DNA of 29,622 nt from positions 1 to 29,622 of IMG/VR virus record IMGVR_UViG_3300028706_000028. One strand, written 5' to 3'. Below, piece after piece: positions 6,597-16,600 of this stretch. Position 1 is the stretch's first letter. Each line of letters starts with the position of its first letter. The position numbers were made by a program, and so were the translations under genes. The notes beneath the pieces are model-generated. The model worked only from the letters and a program-made list of their open reading frames with translations, was not told where the DNA came from and did not search any database. This DNA comes from a virus.

Positions 6597-7187
6597 ATGT
6601 CGGATCTTGTAACTTCTGATGAATATAAGGACTATCAAGGCATTACTAGCGGAACCAGTGATTCGAAATTATCGGTTTTAACAGGACACATTAGTGACCT
6701 AGTTAGAAATTATTGCAATCGCTCTTTTAGTGATTGGTATAATTTAACAAAGACTGAGTATTTTGACACAACTAAAGTTAATAAGCTATATGTAGAGGAA
6801 TGGCCTATTTTACCATCTGGAACACCTACTTCTTATAATATAGAAGTGGCAACTTCTGAGGATGGTGGAGTCACTTATACAGACTTAGTAGAGAATACAG
6901 ATTTCTTTATTGATGATGATAGTGTAAGAGCAGACATTGTAGGCTCAAAGACTTTCCTTGCAAGTGATATGTTCAAAGGGGTTAGAATCAAATACCGTGG
7001 AGGTTACGATTCAATTAACATTCCTAAGGATTTAAAATTAGCGACTTACGATTTAATAACTTACTATTTGAAAAGAGAACAGAATCCTAGAAAAGCTTTA
7101 GGAGACGCGTCAGTAGAACATTCAAAATCTTCTGACTTCCCTGCTCATATAAAGCGAGTATTAGACCTGTACAGAAATGTGGAGTAG
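6597..7187 (+). CDS. Head-tail connector protein (gp6-like adaptor)
   Basis: A 196-residue protein placed directly after the capsid, where HK97 gp6/SPP1 gp15 adaptors lie. It opens with the all-helical pattern typical of the family (LSVLTGHISDLVRNYCNRSF), has a central beta insert (about 55-130) and closes with helices containing IPKDLKLATYDLITYYLKRE and HIKRVLDLYR. Such adaptors form a 12/13-mer ring under the portal. GGAGG lies 6 nt upstream of the ATG. No separate stopper gene is visible between this gene and the next. Family assignment is by pattern and position. Confidence 0.8.
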   Translation: MSDLVTSDEYKDYQGITSGTSDSKLSVLTGHISDLVRNYCNRSFSDWYNLTKTEYFDTTKVNKLYVEEWPILPSGTPTSYNIEVATSEDGGVTYTDLVENTDFFIDDDSVRADIVGSKTFLASDMFKGVRIKYRGGYDSINIPKDLKLATYDLITYYLKREQNPRKALGDASVEHSKSSDFPAHIKRVLDLYRNVE

Positions 7188-7190
7188 TCT

Positions 7191-8318
7191 ATGTCAGCAA
7201 GAGCAAAGATAGTAAAAGCACTAGTTGCTAAACTTAATGAAATTACCTCAAAGCAAAATTTTAGTATTGCTGGTTCAGCTGTACCAACATTTGGTAGTTT
7301 AATTTCAGAACTTAATAATGCGTTAAGAGGTGCTACCGCAAGCCTCGATGGAAATAACGATTTGCGAGTTACAAACACTTCCGCAGGGAGTGAAGCGAAG
7401 ATAGGCTTAAGGGACATCGGTTCCAGAAGACTGTTTTCTAGTTTAAGCGGTTATTCTAAAATAAAAAATGCTGTAGACGGCACCGATCCAACCAATGGTT
7501 ATCAGAGGGTATCTTTAGATCCTTCTTCAACTAACACAACCGATCCTACAGGGTTAAATATAAGTAAAACTTATACAACCACTATTACTATTGATGGTGC
7601 AGCGCAAGCCGTATCCTTAGCAGGAAGTAATTGTACAACTTATAATACATTAGTAAATGAGTTGAATGCAAATACAAGTGGGTGTACAATAAAATTTGTC
7701 GGCTCTACTGGTGAACTCCAGGTTAAAAGCACTTCTAGCGGAGTGACCTCTAGCGTATCTATTGTAGATACAGGTACTGATAAATTATTTAGTTCTCTTA
7801 CTAACTACGATAGTATTAATACAGCAATTGCTGGGATAGATGCTGCCGCAGGGTATCAAGTTGTAGAGTTAACAGGCTCACCTACTTTAGGTTCAGCTAC
7901 GGGACTTCAAAACTTAGATACTTTTGTTTATACGTGTGAAGTAACAGTACCTAACAGATTTAAAACAGATCTCTACCAAAATGTAACTGATAAGTTAGTA
8001 TTCTGGGACGAAATCGTAGATTTTCCATTTGTAGGGGTTACAGCAGGAAACGAAACTAGAGAATATTTACCCGGCGCTTTTAAGTGGGGGTATCTAACTT
8101 TAACAATTAGGATGTATGTCCAGGAAGACGACCCAGTCGAGGCCTTGGAAAGCATGTTATATGAGGTTGAAAATAAGATTGAAGAAAACTCTGACTTAGA
8201 GTTTGAACTTGGAAAACGCGTGGCTGATATGAGGCTTATATCAATCACAACTGATGAAGGACTTCTAGCACCTATAGGTGTTGGAGAAATTCAACTACAA
8301 GCTCAATATGAAATATAA
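7191..8318 (+). CDS. Tail terminator-like protein with two inserted beta repeats
   Basis: A 375-residue protein. An N-terminal helix (1-20) and the C-terminal 115 residues (about 258-375, including LVFWDEIVDFPFVGVTAG, ETREYLPGAFKWG and DEGLLAPIGVGEIQLQAQY) look like a tail-terminator/completion protein, normally about 130-150 residues. Between them lie two related blocks of about 117 residues: one with SIAGSAVPTFGSLISELN and RRLFSSLSGYSKIKNAVDG, the other with SLAGSNCTTYNTLVNELN and DKLFSSLTNYDSINTAIAG. They are Ser/Thr/Gly-rich, predicted beta, probably exposed on the neck. GGAG lies 6 nt before the ATG. The terminator assignment is inferred from position before the tube gene. Confidence 0.72.
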   Translation: MSARAKIVKALVAKLNEITSKQNFSIAGSAVPTFGSLISELNNALRGATASLDGNNDLRVTNTSAGSEAKIGLRDIGSRRLFSSLSGYSKIKNAVDGTDPTNGYQRVSLDPSSTNTTDPTGLNISKTYTTTITIDGAAQAVSLAGSNCTTYNTLVNELNANTSGCTIKFVGSTGELQVKSTSSGVTSSVSIVDTGTDKLFSSLTNYDSINTAIAGIDAAAGYQVVELTGSPTLGSATGLQNLDTFVYTCEVTVPNRFKTDLYQNVTDKLVFWDEIVDFPFVGVTAGNETREYLPGAFKWGYLTLTIRMYVQEDDPVEALESMLYEVENKIEENSDLEFELGKRVADMRLISITTDEGLLAPIGVGEIQLQAQYEI

Positions 8319-8337
8319 TTTTTAAAGGAGAAAGATA

Positions 8338-9573
8338 ATGGCAACAAGTCATCTTAATCTAATCCGTAATAGTAGGGTTTTTATCAGTACTACTGATAAT
8401 AACTCTGATATGAAAGCAGCAAACACTTTTGAACTTAATGTTCTAGATGGTTTCTCTTTCACTCAGACCACTGCTACTGCGGAAATTACTTTGAATGAAG
8501 CAGGTACTAACCCAGATCGTGGTAAGAAATCTTACAATACAGCACGTAACCCGGTTGACTGGTCATTTACAACATATATTCGTCCCTATAAACGTGAGGC
8601 AACTCCTTCAGGCGGTAGTGCTACTAAATATACTAGTGCTGTCGAGAAGTTGATGTGGGAAGCGTTCTTAGGTAAAGGACGTACTACAGGTACCAACACT
8701 GATACTAAGTGGACCCCATTTGATAATTTCAATGAAGGTGCTACTACTACTGGAATGGAAGGTGATACTGACGATTCCGACGTAGATGTTTTACTACCTG
8801 TGTACATTTTCTTCGAGCTATCTGACGGCAGTAATAAGACTTACTACCGTATCAATAAAGCATTGGTTAACACTGCTGAAATTGACTTCAGTATCGACGG
8901 AATTGCACAAATTGCTTGGGGTGGTCAGGGTGAAACATTGGAAAATGTAGAATCCACGGATATGCCTACTAGTGGTATCAATAAGTTTATGCCTATTGCT
9001 AACTCATCAGCTGGCGAAACTTTAGCAGGTACTCACGGTGTTGGAGCCACAGGCTCTGTTCAGAAGGTGTTCCCTGCTGAGTTCATCCGTAATAAGCTAT
9101 CTACTGTTTCACTACAAGATGCTAGCAGCTCTAAGTATTACCAAGTAGTACTTACTGGCGGGTCTATTAGTTTAGACAATGGTGTAACATACTTAACTCC
9201 TGATGAGTTGGGTGTTGTGAATACTCCAATTGGAGGGTTCACAGGTACTCGATCTATCTCAGGTAGTATGAATTGTTATTTGCGTTCTGGTGATACTGTA
9301 AATACGGGTGGTTCAAGCGACCCTTATGACTCAGGTAAGTTGGTAGAAGACCTACTAGCAGCCACTACCCAAACAGATAATAGTTTTGATCTAACGTTGA
9401 GTATGGGTGGAGCAACTGCTCCTAAAGTAGACTTCACTTTCGCTCAAGCGCAGTTAGAAGTTCCTTCTATAGACGTAGCAGATGTTATTAGTACAACTAT
9501 TAACTTTGTTGCAGAAGGTTCTGCTATTACTTCAGCAGACGAAATGGACATTAAGTACATCGCTACTTTGTAG
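8338..9573 (+). CDS. Major tail tube protein
   Basis: A 411-residue protein lying between the tail terminator and the assembly chaperones, the standard place for the tube gene. It is beta-rich and starts with the tube-like segment HLNLIRNSRVFIS, then a domain with RNPVDWSFTTYIRP. The second half repeats the plan: AEFIRNKLSTVSLQDASSSK, then TGTRSISGSMNCYLRSG. This suggests two fused tube domains, as in T5 pb6, where trimers build a pseudo-hexameric ring. Single-domain tube proteins are about 150-250 residues, so the length fits a duplication. AAAGGAG is 7 nt before the ATG; a strong terminator follows, as suits a very abundant protein. Confidence 0.85.
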   Translation: MATSHLNLIRNSRVFISTTDNNSDMKAANTFELNVLDGFSFTQTTATAEITLNEAGTNPDRGKKSYNTARNPVDWSFTTYIRPYKREATPSGGSATKYTSAVEKLMWEAFLGKGRTTGTNTDTKWTPFDNFNEGATTTGMEGDTDDSDVDVLLPVYIFFELSDGSNKTYYRINKALVNTAEIDFSIDGIAQIAWGGQGETLENVESTDMPTSGINKFMPIANSSAGETLAGTHGVGATGSVQKVFPAEFIRNKLSTVSLQDASSSKYYQVVLTGGSISLDNGVTYLTPDELGVVNTPIGGFTGTRSISGSMNCYLRSGDTVNTGGSSDPYDSGKLVEDLLAATTQTDNSFDLTLSMGGATAPKVDFTFAQAQLEVPSIDVADVISTTINFVAEGSAITSADEMDIKYIATL

Positions 9574-9585
9574 TTCTACAAAGCT

Positions 9586-9611
9586 TCCCCACTTCGGTGG
9601 GGATGTTTTTT
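9586..9611 (+). terminator. Intrinsic terminator with UUCG tetraloop
   Basis: Stem TCCCCAC (9586-9592) pairs perfectly with GTGGGGA (9597-9603) around a TTCG loop, followed by TG and six T. It lies 13 nt after the tube protein stop. UUCG loops give exceptionally stable RNA hairpins. Confidence 0.92.
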
Positions 9612-9633
9612 AAAATACTCGCAGAGTATTTTA
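9611..9633. other. Perfect 10-bp inverted repeat after the terminator
   Basis: TAAAATACTC (9611-9620) and GAGTATTTTA (9624-9633) flank a GCA loop. It touches the preceding terminator's T-tract and has its own short T run on each strand. It could back up termination, act as an RNA processing or 3'-protection hairpin, or be a protein-binding palindrome. No clear promoter is visible between it and the next gene at 9689. Confidence 0.6.
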
Positions 9634-9688
9634 CAAAGCATAAGTGTAAACGATCGGAGAAGTTAAAATTAATTTTAAGGAGAAACCT

Positions 9689-10108
9689 ATGGCCGGACCA
9701 AACCTGTCCAGTTTATTGACTCCTAGTAAGACAGTTGATTTTGAGTATCCCGGTTACGAGGGATTCTCAGTAAAATTAACTTTCCTATCTAGGGAAGAGT
9801 TATTGAAAATTCGTAAAAAAGCGACTACTACTAAGTTTAATCGCAAAACCCGCCAACCCGAAGATGATCTTGATGAAGAACTATTCTTAAAGGCTTACGT
9901 GGGTTCAGTCGTTAAAGGTTGGAAAGGACTTAAGTACAAGTTCTTAGCTGACTTTATCTTAGTAGATTTAGACGGTGTAGAAGATTTAGGGGCTGAGTTA
10001 GATTATTCTGACGAAAATGCTCTTGTTATGATGAAGAATTCTAATGAATTTGATACTTGGGTATCAGAGATGGTTGGAGATTTGTCAAATTTTACCAAGA
10101 ACAACTAG
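9689..10108 (+). CDS. Tail assembly chaperone (gpG-like)
   Basis: A 139-residue protein between tube and tape-measure genes, the invariant place of lambda gpG/gpGT-type chaperones. It opens with a tube-/chaperone-like segment (VDFEYPGYEGFSVKLTFLSR), then a charged helical part. These proteins coat the tape measure and recruit tube subunits; they are absent from the virion. Its last codons overlap a second reading frame containing a slippery heptamer, so part of the product is extended. AAGGAG lies 7 nt before the ATG. Confidence 0.88.
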   Translation: MAGPNLSSLLTPSKTVDFEYPGYEGFSVKLTFLSREELLKIRKKATTTKFNRKTRQPEDDLDEELFLKAYVGSVVKGWKGLKYKFLADFILVDLDGVEDLGAELDYSDENALVMMKNSNEFDTWVSEMVGDLSNFTKNN

Positions 10109-10473
10109 AAACCGCCAAGTCCGACTTAATAAATTTTATTAAATCTAATCAATCTGGAATGACTGCAGAGCAGTACTTCGACATGATGGAACAATTAGGG
10201 GAAGAGCCTAAGCAGGAGGAAATTCCTCCTAGATTTGAAGATTTATTACAGGAGGCTCAAGAAGCCTGGATTGTATACAACTCCCTCCAAGATGTTTGGG
10301 AAGGGATGTCCGGGTCTTTTATGGGTAAAAACAAGGCTGGGTTGTTCGAGTTTTTTAAAGCCTATGAAGTTGAGAATATAAAGGAGGTGATCTCCCTAGT
10401 ATCTACCATAGAGGGCGAGTATATGCGCTACTATATGGAGCAGCAGAAGCAACGGAGTAAGAGCAAGCCATAG
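10057..10473 (+). CDS. Tail assembly chaperone extension (gpT-like, -1 frameshift)
   Basis: This frame is best read as the C-terminal extension of the 9689 gene, reached by a -1 shift at 10087-10093, with T-frame decoding from 10093. The fusion would have 135 + 126 = 261 residues. The extension is helical and acidic (LINFIKSNQSGMTAEQYF, EEPKQEEIPPRFEDLLQE) and ends in a basic QQKQRSKSKP tail. The nominal ATG at 10057 lies inside the G coding frame and has no convincing ribosome site, so independent initiation is unlikely. gpGT-type extensions bind the tape measure protein encoded next. Confidence 0.85.
   Translation: MGIRDGWRFVKFYQEQLETAKSDLINFIKSNQSGMTAEQYFDMMEQLGEEPKQEEIPPRFEDLLQEAQEAWIVYNSLQDVWEGMSGSFMGKNKAGLFEFFKAYEVENIKEVISLVSTIEGEYMRYYMEQQKQRSKSKP
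10087..10093 (+). other. Programmed -1 frameshift slippery heptamer A AAT TTT
   Basis: In the zero frame the codons are TCA AAT TTT ACC; AAT TTT can re-pair as AAA TTT after slipping back one base, fitting X XXY YYZ. The zero frame stops 12 nt later (TAG at 10106-10108) and the -1 frame stays open to 10473. GGAG at 10076-10079, 7 nt upstream, could act as a stimulating Shine-Dalgarno. No obvious downstream stem-loop was found by eye. Confidence 0.82.
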
Positions 10474-10496
10474 TAGTTGGTTTTTTCAGTAACTAA

Positions 10497-10536
10497 ATAG
10501 AGTAGCACGGGATTGACTGTGCTGCTCTATTTTTTT
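10497..10536 (+). terminator. Intrinsic terminator after chaperone genes
   Basis: A 12-bp stem (10497-10508 with 10519-10530, one U-G pair) has the 10-nt loop GGGATTGACT and a run of seven T. It sits just before promoter P3, separating chaperone and tape-measure transcription units. Confidence 0.92.
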
Positions 10537-10553
10537 GTCTGGAAAAAATGTTC

Positions 10554-10582
10554 TTGACATTTACACTGTTTTATAGTATAAT
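10554..10582 (+). promoter_or_regulatory. Consensus sigma-70 promoter P3 for tape measure gene
   Basis: TTGACA (10554-10559), 17-bp spacer and TATAAT (10577-10582) follow directly after a terminator. No TGn extension is present. Expected start is about 10589, leaving a leader of about 44 nt before the TTG start. Confidence 0.9.
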
Positions 10583-10632
10583 AGGGGCTAGAGTAAAAAA
10601 TTGTACCCGTTTAATATTTTTAGGAGTTAGAT

Positions 10633-13600
10633 TTGGCCAGTAAAAAGGTAGTCATTAAAGTAACCGATAAAGGTCTGAAAGAGACTATAGCTGACGCTAA
10701 GAAGCTAAATAAGCTATTGGACGAGGCCGACAAAAGATCCACTAAGGTTGGAGGGAGTCGTGGGGGTCCTAAGGATAATTCTGGAGCGTACAAAAAGAAT
10801 GCTGGAGCCACTAGAGAGGCTGCAGAAGCTACTGATAACTTAACTAAAAAGCAGGGAGAAAACTATAGGCACTCCCAAGGCGTATCGAACAGTAGCAGCA
10901 ACCTAACAAAAAACTTTAGTAAGCAAGCTCAAGGTTTGGGCGGGCTTATTCACGTCTACGCTACTGTAGCTGCTCATGCTTTCGCAGTTTCTGCAGCTTT
11001 TAACTTATTAAAAACAGCGATGGATACTTCCATAGTTGTTAAAGGTTTAGAAGAACTCGGAGCCTCAAGTGGCTCAAACTTGCATAGAATGGCTGAGGGC
11101 TTTAAAGAAGTTACAGGACACGCTATCAGTACTGCACAAGCGATGAGAACAGTCTCATTCGCTAGCTCTGCAGGGATGAGCGGAAAAGAGATTAATAACT
11201 TAGGTAAAATTGCTCGAGGCGCTGCAATTGGTCTCGGACGAGACTTAGGTGATGCGGTCGATCGTTTAACGCGTGGTGTGGCTAAGTTAGAACCTGAAAT
11301 CTTAGATGAATTGGGTATTATCGTTCGAGTAGATAAAGCTTCTAAAGATTATGCGGATACACTAGGTAAGACTGTAGTGCAGCTAACTATTGCTGAAAAA
11401 AGGCAGGCTTTCCTTAATGCGGTTCAAGAGCAAGGTTTAGGAAAATGGGCTGAGTTATCTGATAAGATTGACCCTAATGTATACGATCGTGTAGCGAAAG
11501 CTATGGAAGATCTAACTCATACGTCTCTCGAGTTTATAAATAAAGTTGCCTCCCCAGTATTAGAGTTCTTTTCTAGCTCCCCTAAAGCCCTTATGGCAGT
11601 TATGGTAATGATGGCGAACTTTATCGCCAAAAAAGCCTCCCATACTTGGTCAGACTTTAGCAATGTTATGCGGGAGAAAGTAGTCACTGCGTCAAATGCA
11701 GCAGCTACTTCTTTACAGCATATGAGAGATGAGCTGGTAGTACTAAAAAACATTAAATTCGATATAAAGGCTTTAGGTTTTGAGAAAGGTGGGGATATAC
11801 TGAAGAAGTATGGTCAAGACTTAAAGATGAACTCTAAGGTGATTGGAGGTATCTTTAATGATCCTAATATTAATGGGGAAGCTTTTGTCCTTAAGTTAAA
11901 AAGTCAAGGTAAGCATATTAAAGGAGCTCTAACTACAGCGTATAAAGCTCTAAATGCTGGAAAAGGTACCGCTAAGTTTTTAGGAGCTGAGGTAACTCGT
12001 GCAGAGTTAAAACAACTTGAGTTGTATATTACTAAATTAGGTATTACAACTAAGCTTACAGCTAAAGAGATGGGAGCTTCTCTGGCGGGTGCGGCAACTG
12101 TTGCAGGCGCTCGATGGAAAGTTTTCACTACTGGTGCAATAGCAGGGATACTAGCACTAAAATCAGCTGTGGTAGGTTTTGCAGCGACAGCAGGGGCTGT
12201 ATTCAGTAAACTATTGGGCCCAATTTCTTGGGTTATGATGGCGTGGGCCTTATTTGAAGATCAAATTACGGGGTGGCTACAGAATGTAGGTATCTTAGAT
12301 ACTGGGTCTAAAGAAATTGGGCAGTTTATAGAGATACTAACTGAAGATGTAGAACACGCAAGTCAAGTTGTAGTAAAATATAACAAGGCAGTAGCTGATG
12401 GGTTAGATAATACGTCAAAATGGGCAGCATCTTTTGAGCAAGCCTCTAACTTAGTGCGAAGCTTTTCTACCGATTATGAAAAAGTAGGTAAAAGTATCCG
12501 TGAAGTCGACGTTACAAATGCCGAAGACAAAGCCAAAGCTTCAAAACTTTTAGGTACGTTAATACAGAACTACAAAGACTTAAACAATGTAACTTTAAAT
12601 ACAGCTTTAGATGCAGCCATAACCCCCGAAGCGCTTCAAGCTCTAAAAGACGGAAGCACTGACATGAAGTTGATAACTAGTACCTTAGACGATATGTCTC
12701 CGGCACTAGACACCGCAGGTGCTAAGCTAAAGACAGCTGCAGATAACTTCAATAATTTTGGAGACTCTTTATCTAAGTTGCGTAAGGCTTTTACCGAATT
12801 CGCTAAAGAGGGCCTAAAGACTACTCCTTACGATAATCTAACCGACAGAATGATTACGCTTCAAATAGCGCAAGAAAATCTTACTGATGCCCCTCTAGCA
12901 GCACAAGCCGCAGCTTTACAAGGAAGGTTAGCTGAGTATAAGGACATGTTTGGTGTAGGGAGTGAGGACGATATTGAGAATATAAAGGAAAAGTCTCTAG
13001 CAATACAAAAGATGCAAACCTCCTTAAAAGCTGCTACTGACGCTCAATTCGCATACAAGACAGGGTTGGGGGGTATAAACGCCTCCTTACCCGATTTTGA
13101 GGATAAGGTTAAAAAGGCTAAGGATAGTTTAGCCTTTCAGCTCCTCCTTCGCAAGAGCTATATGCGAGGCGCCCTAACTATATCTAATAACCCCCAAGTG
13201 GAATTAGCCACGCAAGCCTTAGCCGATGCGAAGGAGGAGCTGAAAGGCTACGAAGCTGCCCAAAAAAGGTTTATACAAGGAGTCGCACAGAGTAAAATGG
13301 AGGTGGAGGAGTTAAACACTGCCATAGTTAAGGGAGAAGAAGACCTTAAGACGGCTATGCATACTGCCAGTGCCGCTGCGGATAAGATACGAGATGACAT
13401 AGTAGCTAGTTATAAGGCAGAATTAGCCGCGCAAGATGCTGTACTAAAATTCAAGTTCGAGGAGAAGCAATTCGCTGCTATAAAAAACTCAACTTCAGCT
13501 ATTAGTGGAAAATATAAAGCTAAAAAAGAGTTATTAAAGTTAGAGATTAAATCTGCGCAAGCTGAAGTAGCTCTGAAGAAACAGCTAAAAGCTACATCTG

Positions 13601-16600
13601 AAAAGAAGGACGGTGTGGACTCTGTGCAGTATGCTCAACGATCCGCAGCTTATGACAATGAAGTTGAGAGTTTGCGTCAACTACAGGCAGAGCAAAAGGA
13701 ATTAAACTCGGGTGCGGCAAAGTTCTTAGAGCTTCACAAGCATATAACCAAAGAAAACCTCTTAGTATCTAAATATAATACCGCCCTATTAGACTTCCAA
13801 TTAAAGAGTGCACAACTATTCGCACAAAATGACAAGAAACACGCGTTAGCTCTTGCTCAGAGGAAGTCTCAAATAGACTTACAGAAATTAAGTATTAAGC
13901 AGTCTGAAAAAATTAGCCATCTACAAAGGTTAATCACAGCTTCTGTAATGAAGCGTGCAGGCCTATCTGGCGAAGCCGCTAATGCAGAAAAAGAGAATCA
14001 AACGAATTTAGAAAGCCAGTTAAAGTACTTACGTTTAGAGTACGCTTACGAGGAGAAACTACTAAAACTTAAAAATGCGCAAAACGAGCTAACGGCTACA
14101 GGGGCGCAAGACGTCTTTGATAGGGTTAAAGCGTTTAAGGAAGGCATCAAAGGTGGAGATACTTTATCAGACGATTTAGCAGCTATCGGTGACGCCTCTC
14201 CAATTGCTAAGCGTATTAAGGAACTACGTACTGAGTTAAATGTACAGGAGGTACAAGCAAAGGTTGTAGAGGCTCAACAAGAAGCTATGAAGCTTATCCT
14301 AGATCAAGAGCAAGAGCGTTTAGACCTTATTAAGCAGCAAGCAATAGAGAGTGCTAAAATACCTTGTGTTTACGCTATGCCTGAACCTACACAGTTTACA
14401 GTAACTCAGATAGAGTCAAATGTTACTAATGATTTAATGAGCACTATTAAATCATTATTTAATCAACCAAAAGATTATAGTGACCAAGTTAAAGCAATGC
14501 ACCCGGGGTCCGAATGGACGCAGCTAGGTGCTAATAACAAAGCTTTATATCTAACTGAAGCAGAACAGGAGACCTTAATTAAGAATTTAGTATCTCAAAT
14601 AACTCCTGAGTTAGCTGAATTTTATAAAAGGCGCTCAGGGTTAATGCCTGATAGAGCTACTAATATCCAGGGGATGCATTATGGTATGTATACTAACCCA
14701 GAGACTCGAGAGCAGCGAGGCTTTGAGGGAGCAGCAGCTGATGGGCAGATTTGGATAAGTAAGGCCGCTAATATAATGACGCTTATCCAGGAGCAAATGG
14801 AAGTGTTCCTCAAGCGAAATAATATCGACTTTGGCGGAGCCGACTTTGGGGCTACACTAGTAGAGGCTATGAAAGGGGCGAACCTCCCAGCAAATTGGGC
14901 AGAGCTTCAAGCAGGAGCTTATTCGGCCCAGCAGGGGTCGATCCCAGAAGAAGTATGGCAGAGAATTAACGAAACTGCTATTGAAAATAATACCACTTGG
15001 TTAGCAGCTTTTGAAGAACTACCTTTAGGATTAGCAAACGCATTACTAAAAGCCGGCGTAGTTTTAGATATGTCTCACAAAGCAGATGCCTTTAATACTG
15101 GCGGGTTGGGTATGGGTAAAACCGCTTCTGAAGGTCTAGACACAAACGCAAGTACTCCAGGGCTTCTCAACTTCGATATGGAGGCTGAAGCGATTGGAGC
15201 GAATGGTCAAACTCAAACTCAAACGTCCGAGATGAATGACTGGTTAATTGACGAAAATGCAGCTAGACTAGATGTGATGCTTATGCAGGTGGAGTCTTAC
15301 GCAGAGAAAGCTGGTATGGTACAGCTGAAGTCTATGGGTAAAGCCATTAGTTATGGACAGCAGTTACTAAATTGGGAAGCCACAGCAGCAGACACAAAAA
15401 CTGCTAGAATGGATAAATGGGAAAAAGGTTTAAAAAAGGCAGGTAAAAGCGATCTTATAACTAAAAAAACTAGAGCAACTCAGGAGTCAAAAATAGACTC
15501 AGATCTTATGCAAGATAAGTTATCTGGTTATGCTTCTTTCATAGGGGCTACTGGTGCTATGATGAAGAAAGGTAGCAAAGCACAACAAGCTTTCGCAGCG
15601 ATTGAAAAAGCTATTCATATAGCTAAAATGGCTATGATGGTGGGCGAGATAGCTATGGGCATAAAGGCGGCTATAGCAGACACTGTAGCTACAGGTATTA
15701 AAAAGACGAACGCAGCAGCGGAGATAACACTGAATGCGGCAAAAGCTGGGGCAGATACCATGGCTAAAGACCCTAATCCTTACACAAAAATAGCTACAGG
15801 ATTAGCTGTAATGGCAGCAGCTTTAGGGCTCATTGGAATGATTAGTGGAGGCGGTGGTGCTACTTCAACGCCAGCAACAAGAACTACTCGAGTAGGGTCG
15901 TCCGCAACATTAGAGACTCCAACAGAGCAAGCTGATAGTTTAAAGACTGCACTTGAGAATATTGAAGAAGTTGAAATAAAAGCGTTTGAACAAGGTTGGG
16001 ACGTACTATACGCCCTCCGTTCAATTGATGATAGTATGACTAAGTTGTCTACTGATATCATTAAGGGTATGCAAGCGTTAGGTGGTATAGGTACTTTTAG
16101 TATCGGGGATATGGAAACAGTCTTCGGAGATTGGTTTGGTACTGCAGTTAAACCTGCATTCTTAGGTTTATTTGGTGGAAAGTCTACTACAACGGAGCTA
16201 ATGGGTGCGGGTATCCAAATCGTTGCTCAGAAGCTAGCTGATGTAGTTGACTTAGACGCAGGTAAGTGGGCAAATCTAGAGTTAAAGGTGTGGGAGAAGG
16301 TAAAAACTACTACAACTAAATCTGGCTTTTTCGGGTTTGGTGGGGGAACATCTTCATCAACTCAAACTAAGTGGAAAGACTTTGATACAGCAGCAGAGCA
16401 ATCTTTTGCTAAAACTTTGTATGATATTGGAGCAGCTGTTCTTAGTTTAGGGGAAGACTTAGGCTATGCAAAAAGTACTTTAATAGATAATATGAAAGAC
16501 TTTGAAATAGCAGTGCAGGATATTGACCTTAAGGACTTAAGTCCAGAGGAGCAGGCTACAGCAATACAAAGTGCCTTATCGGCTATTGCCAATGATATGA

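Noticed and set aside
6735-6743. Extended -10 (TGGTATAAT) inside the connector gene
   Set aside because: No acceptable -35 at 16-18 bp; probably coincidental in AT-rich coding sequence.
10057-10092. Independent gene start at ATG 10057
   Set aside because: No convincing ribosome site, located in the conserved gpG-like frame, and a slippery heptamer explains access to the frame.
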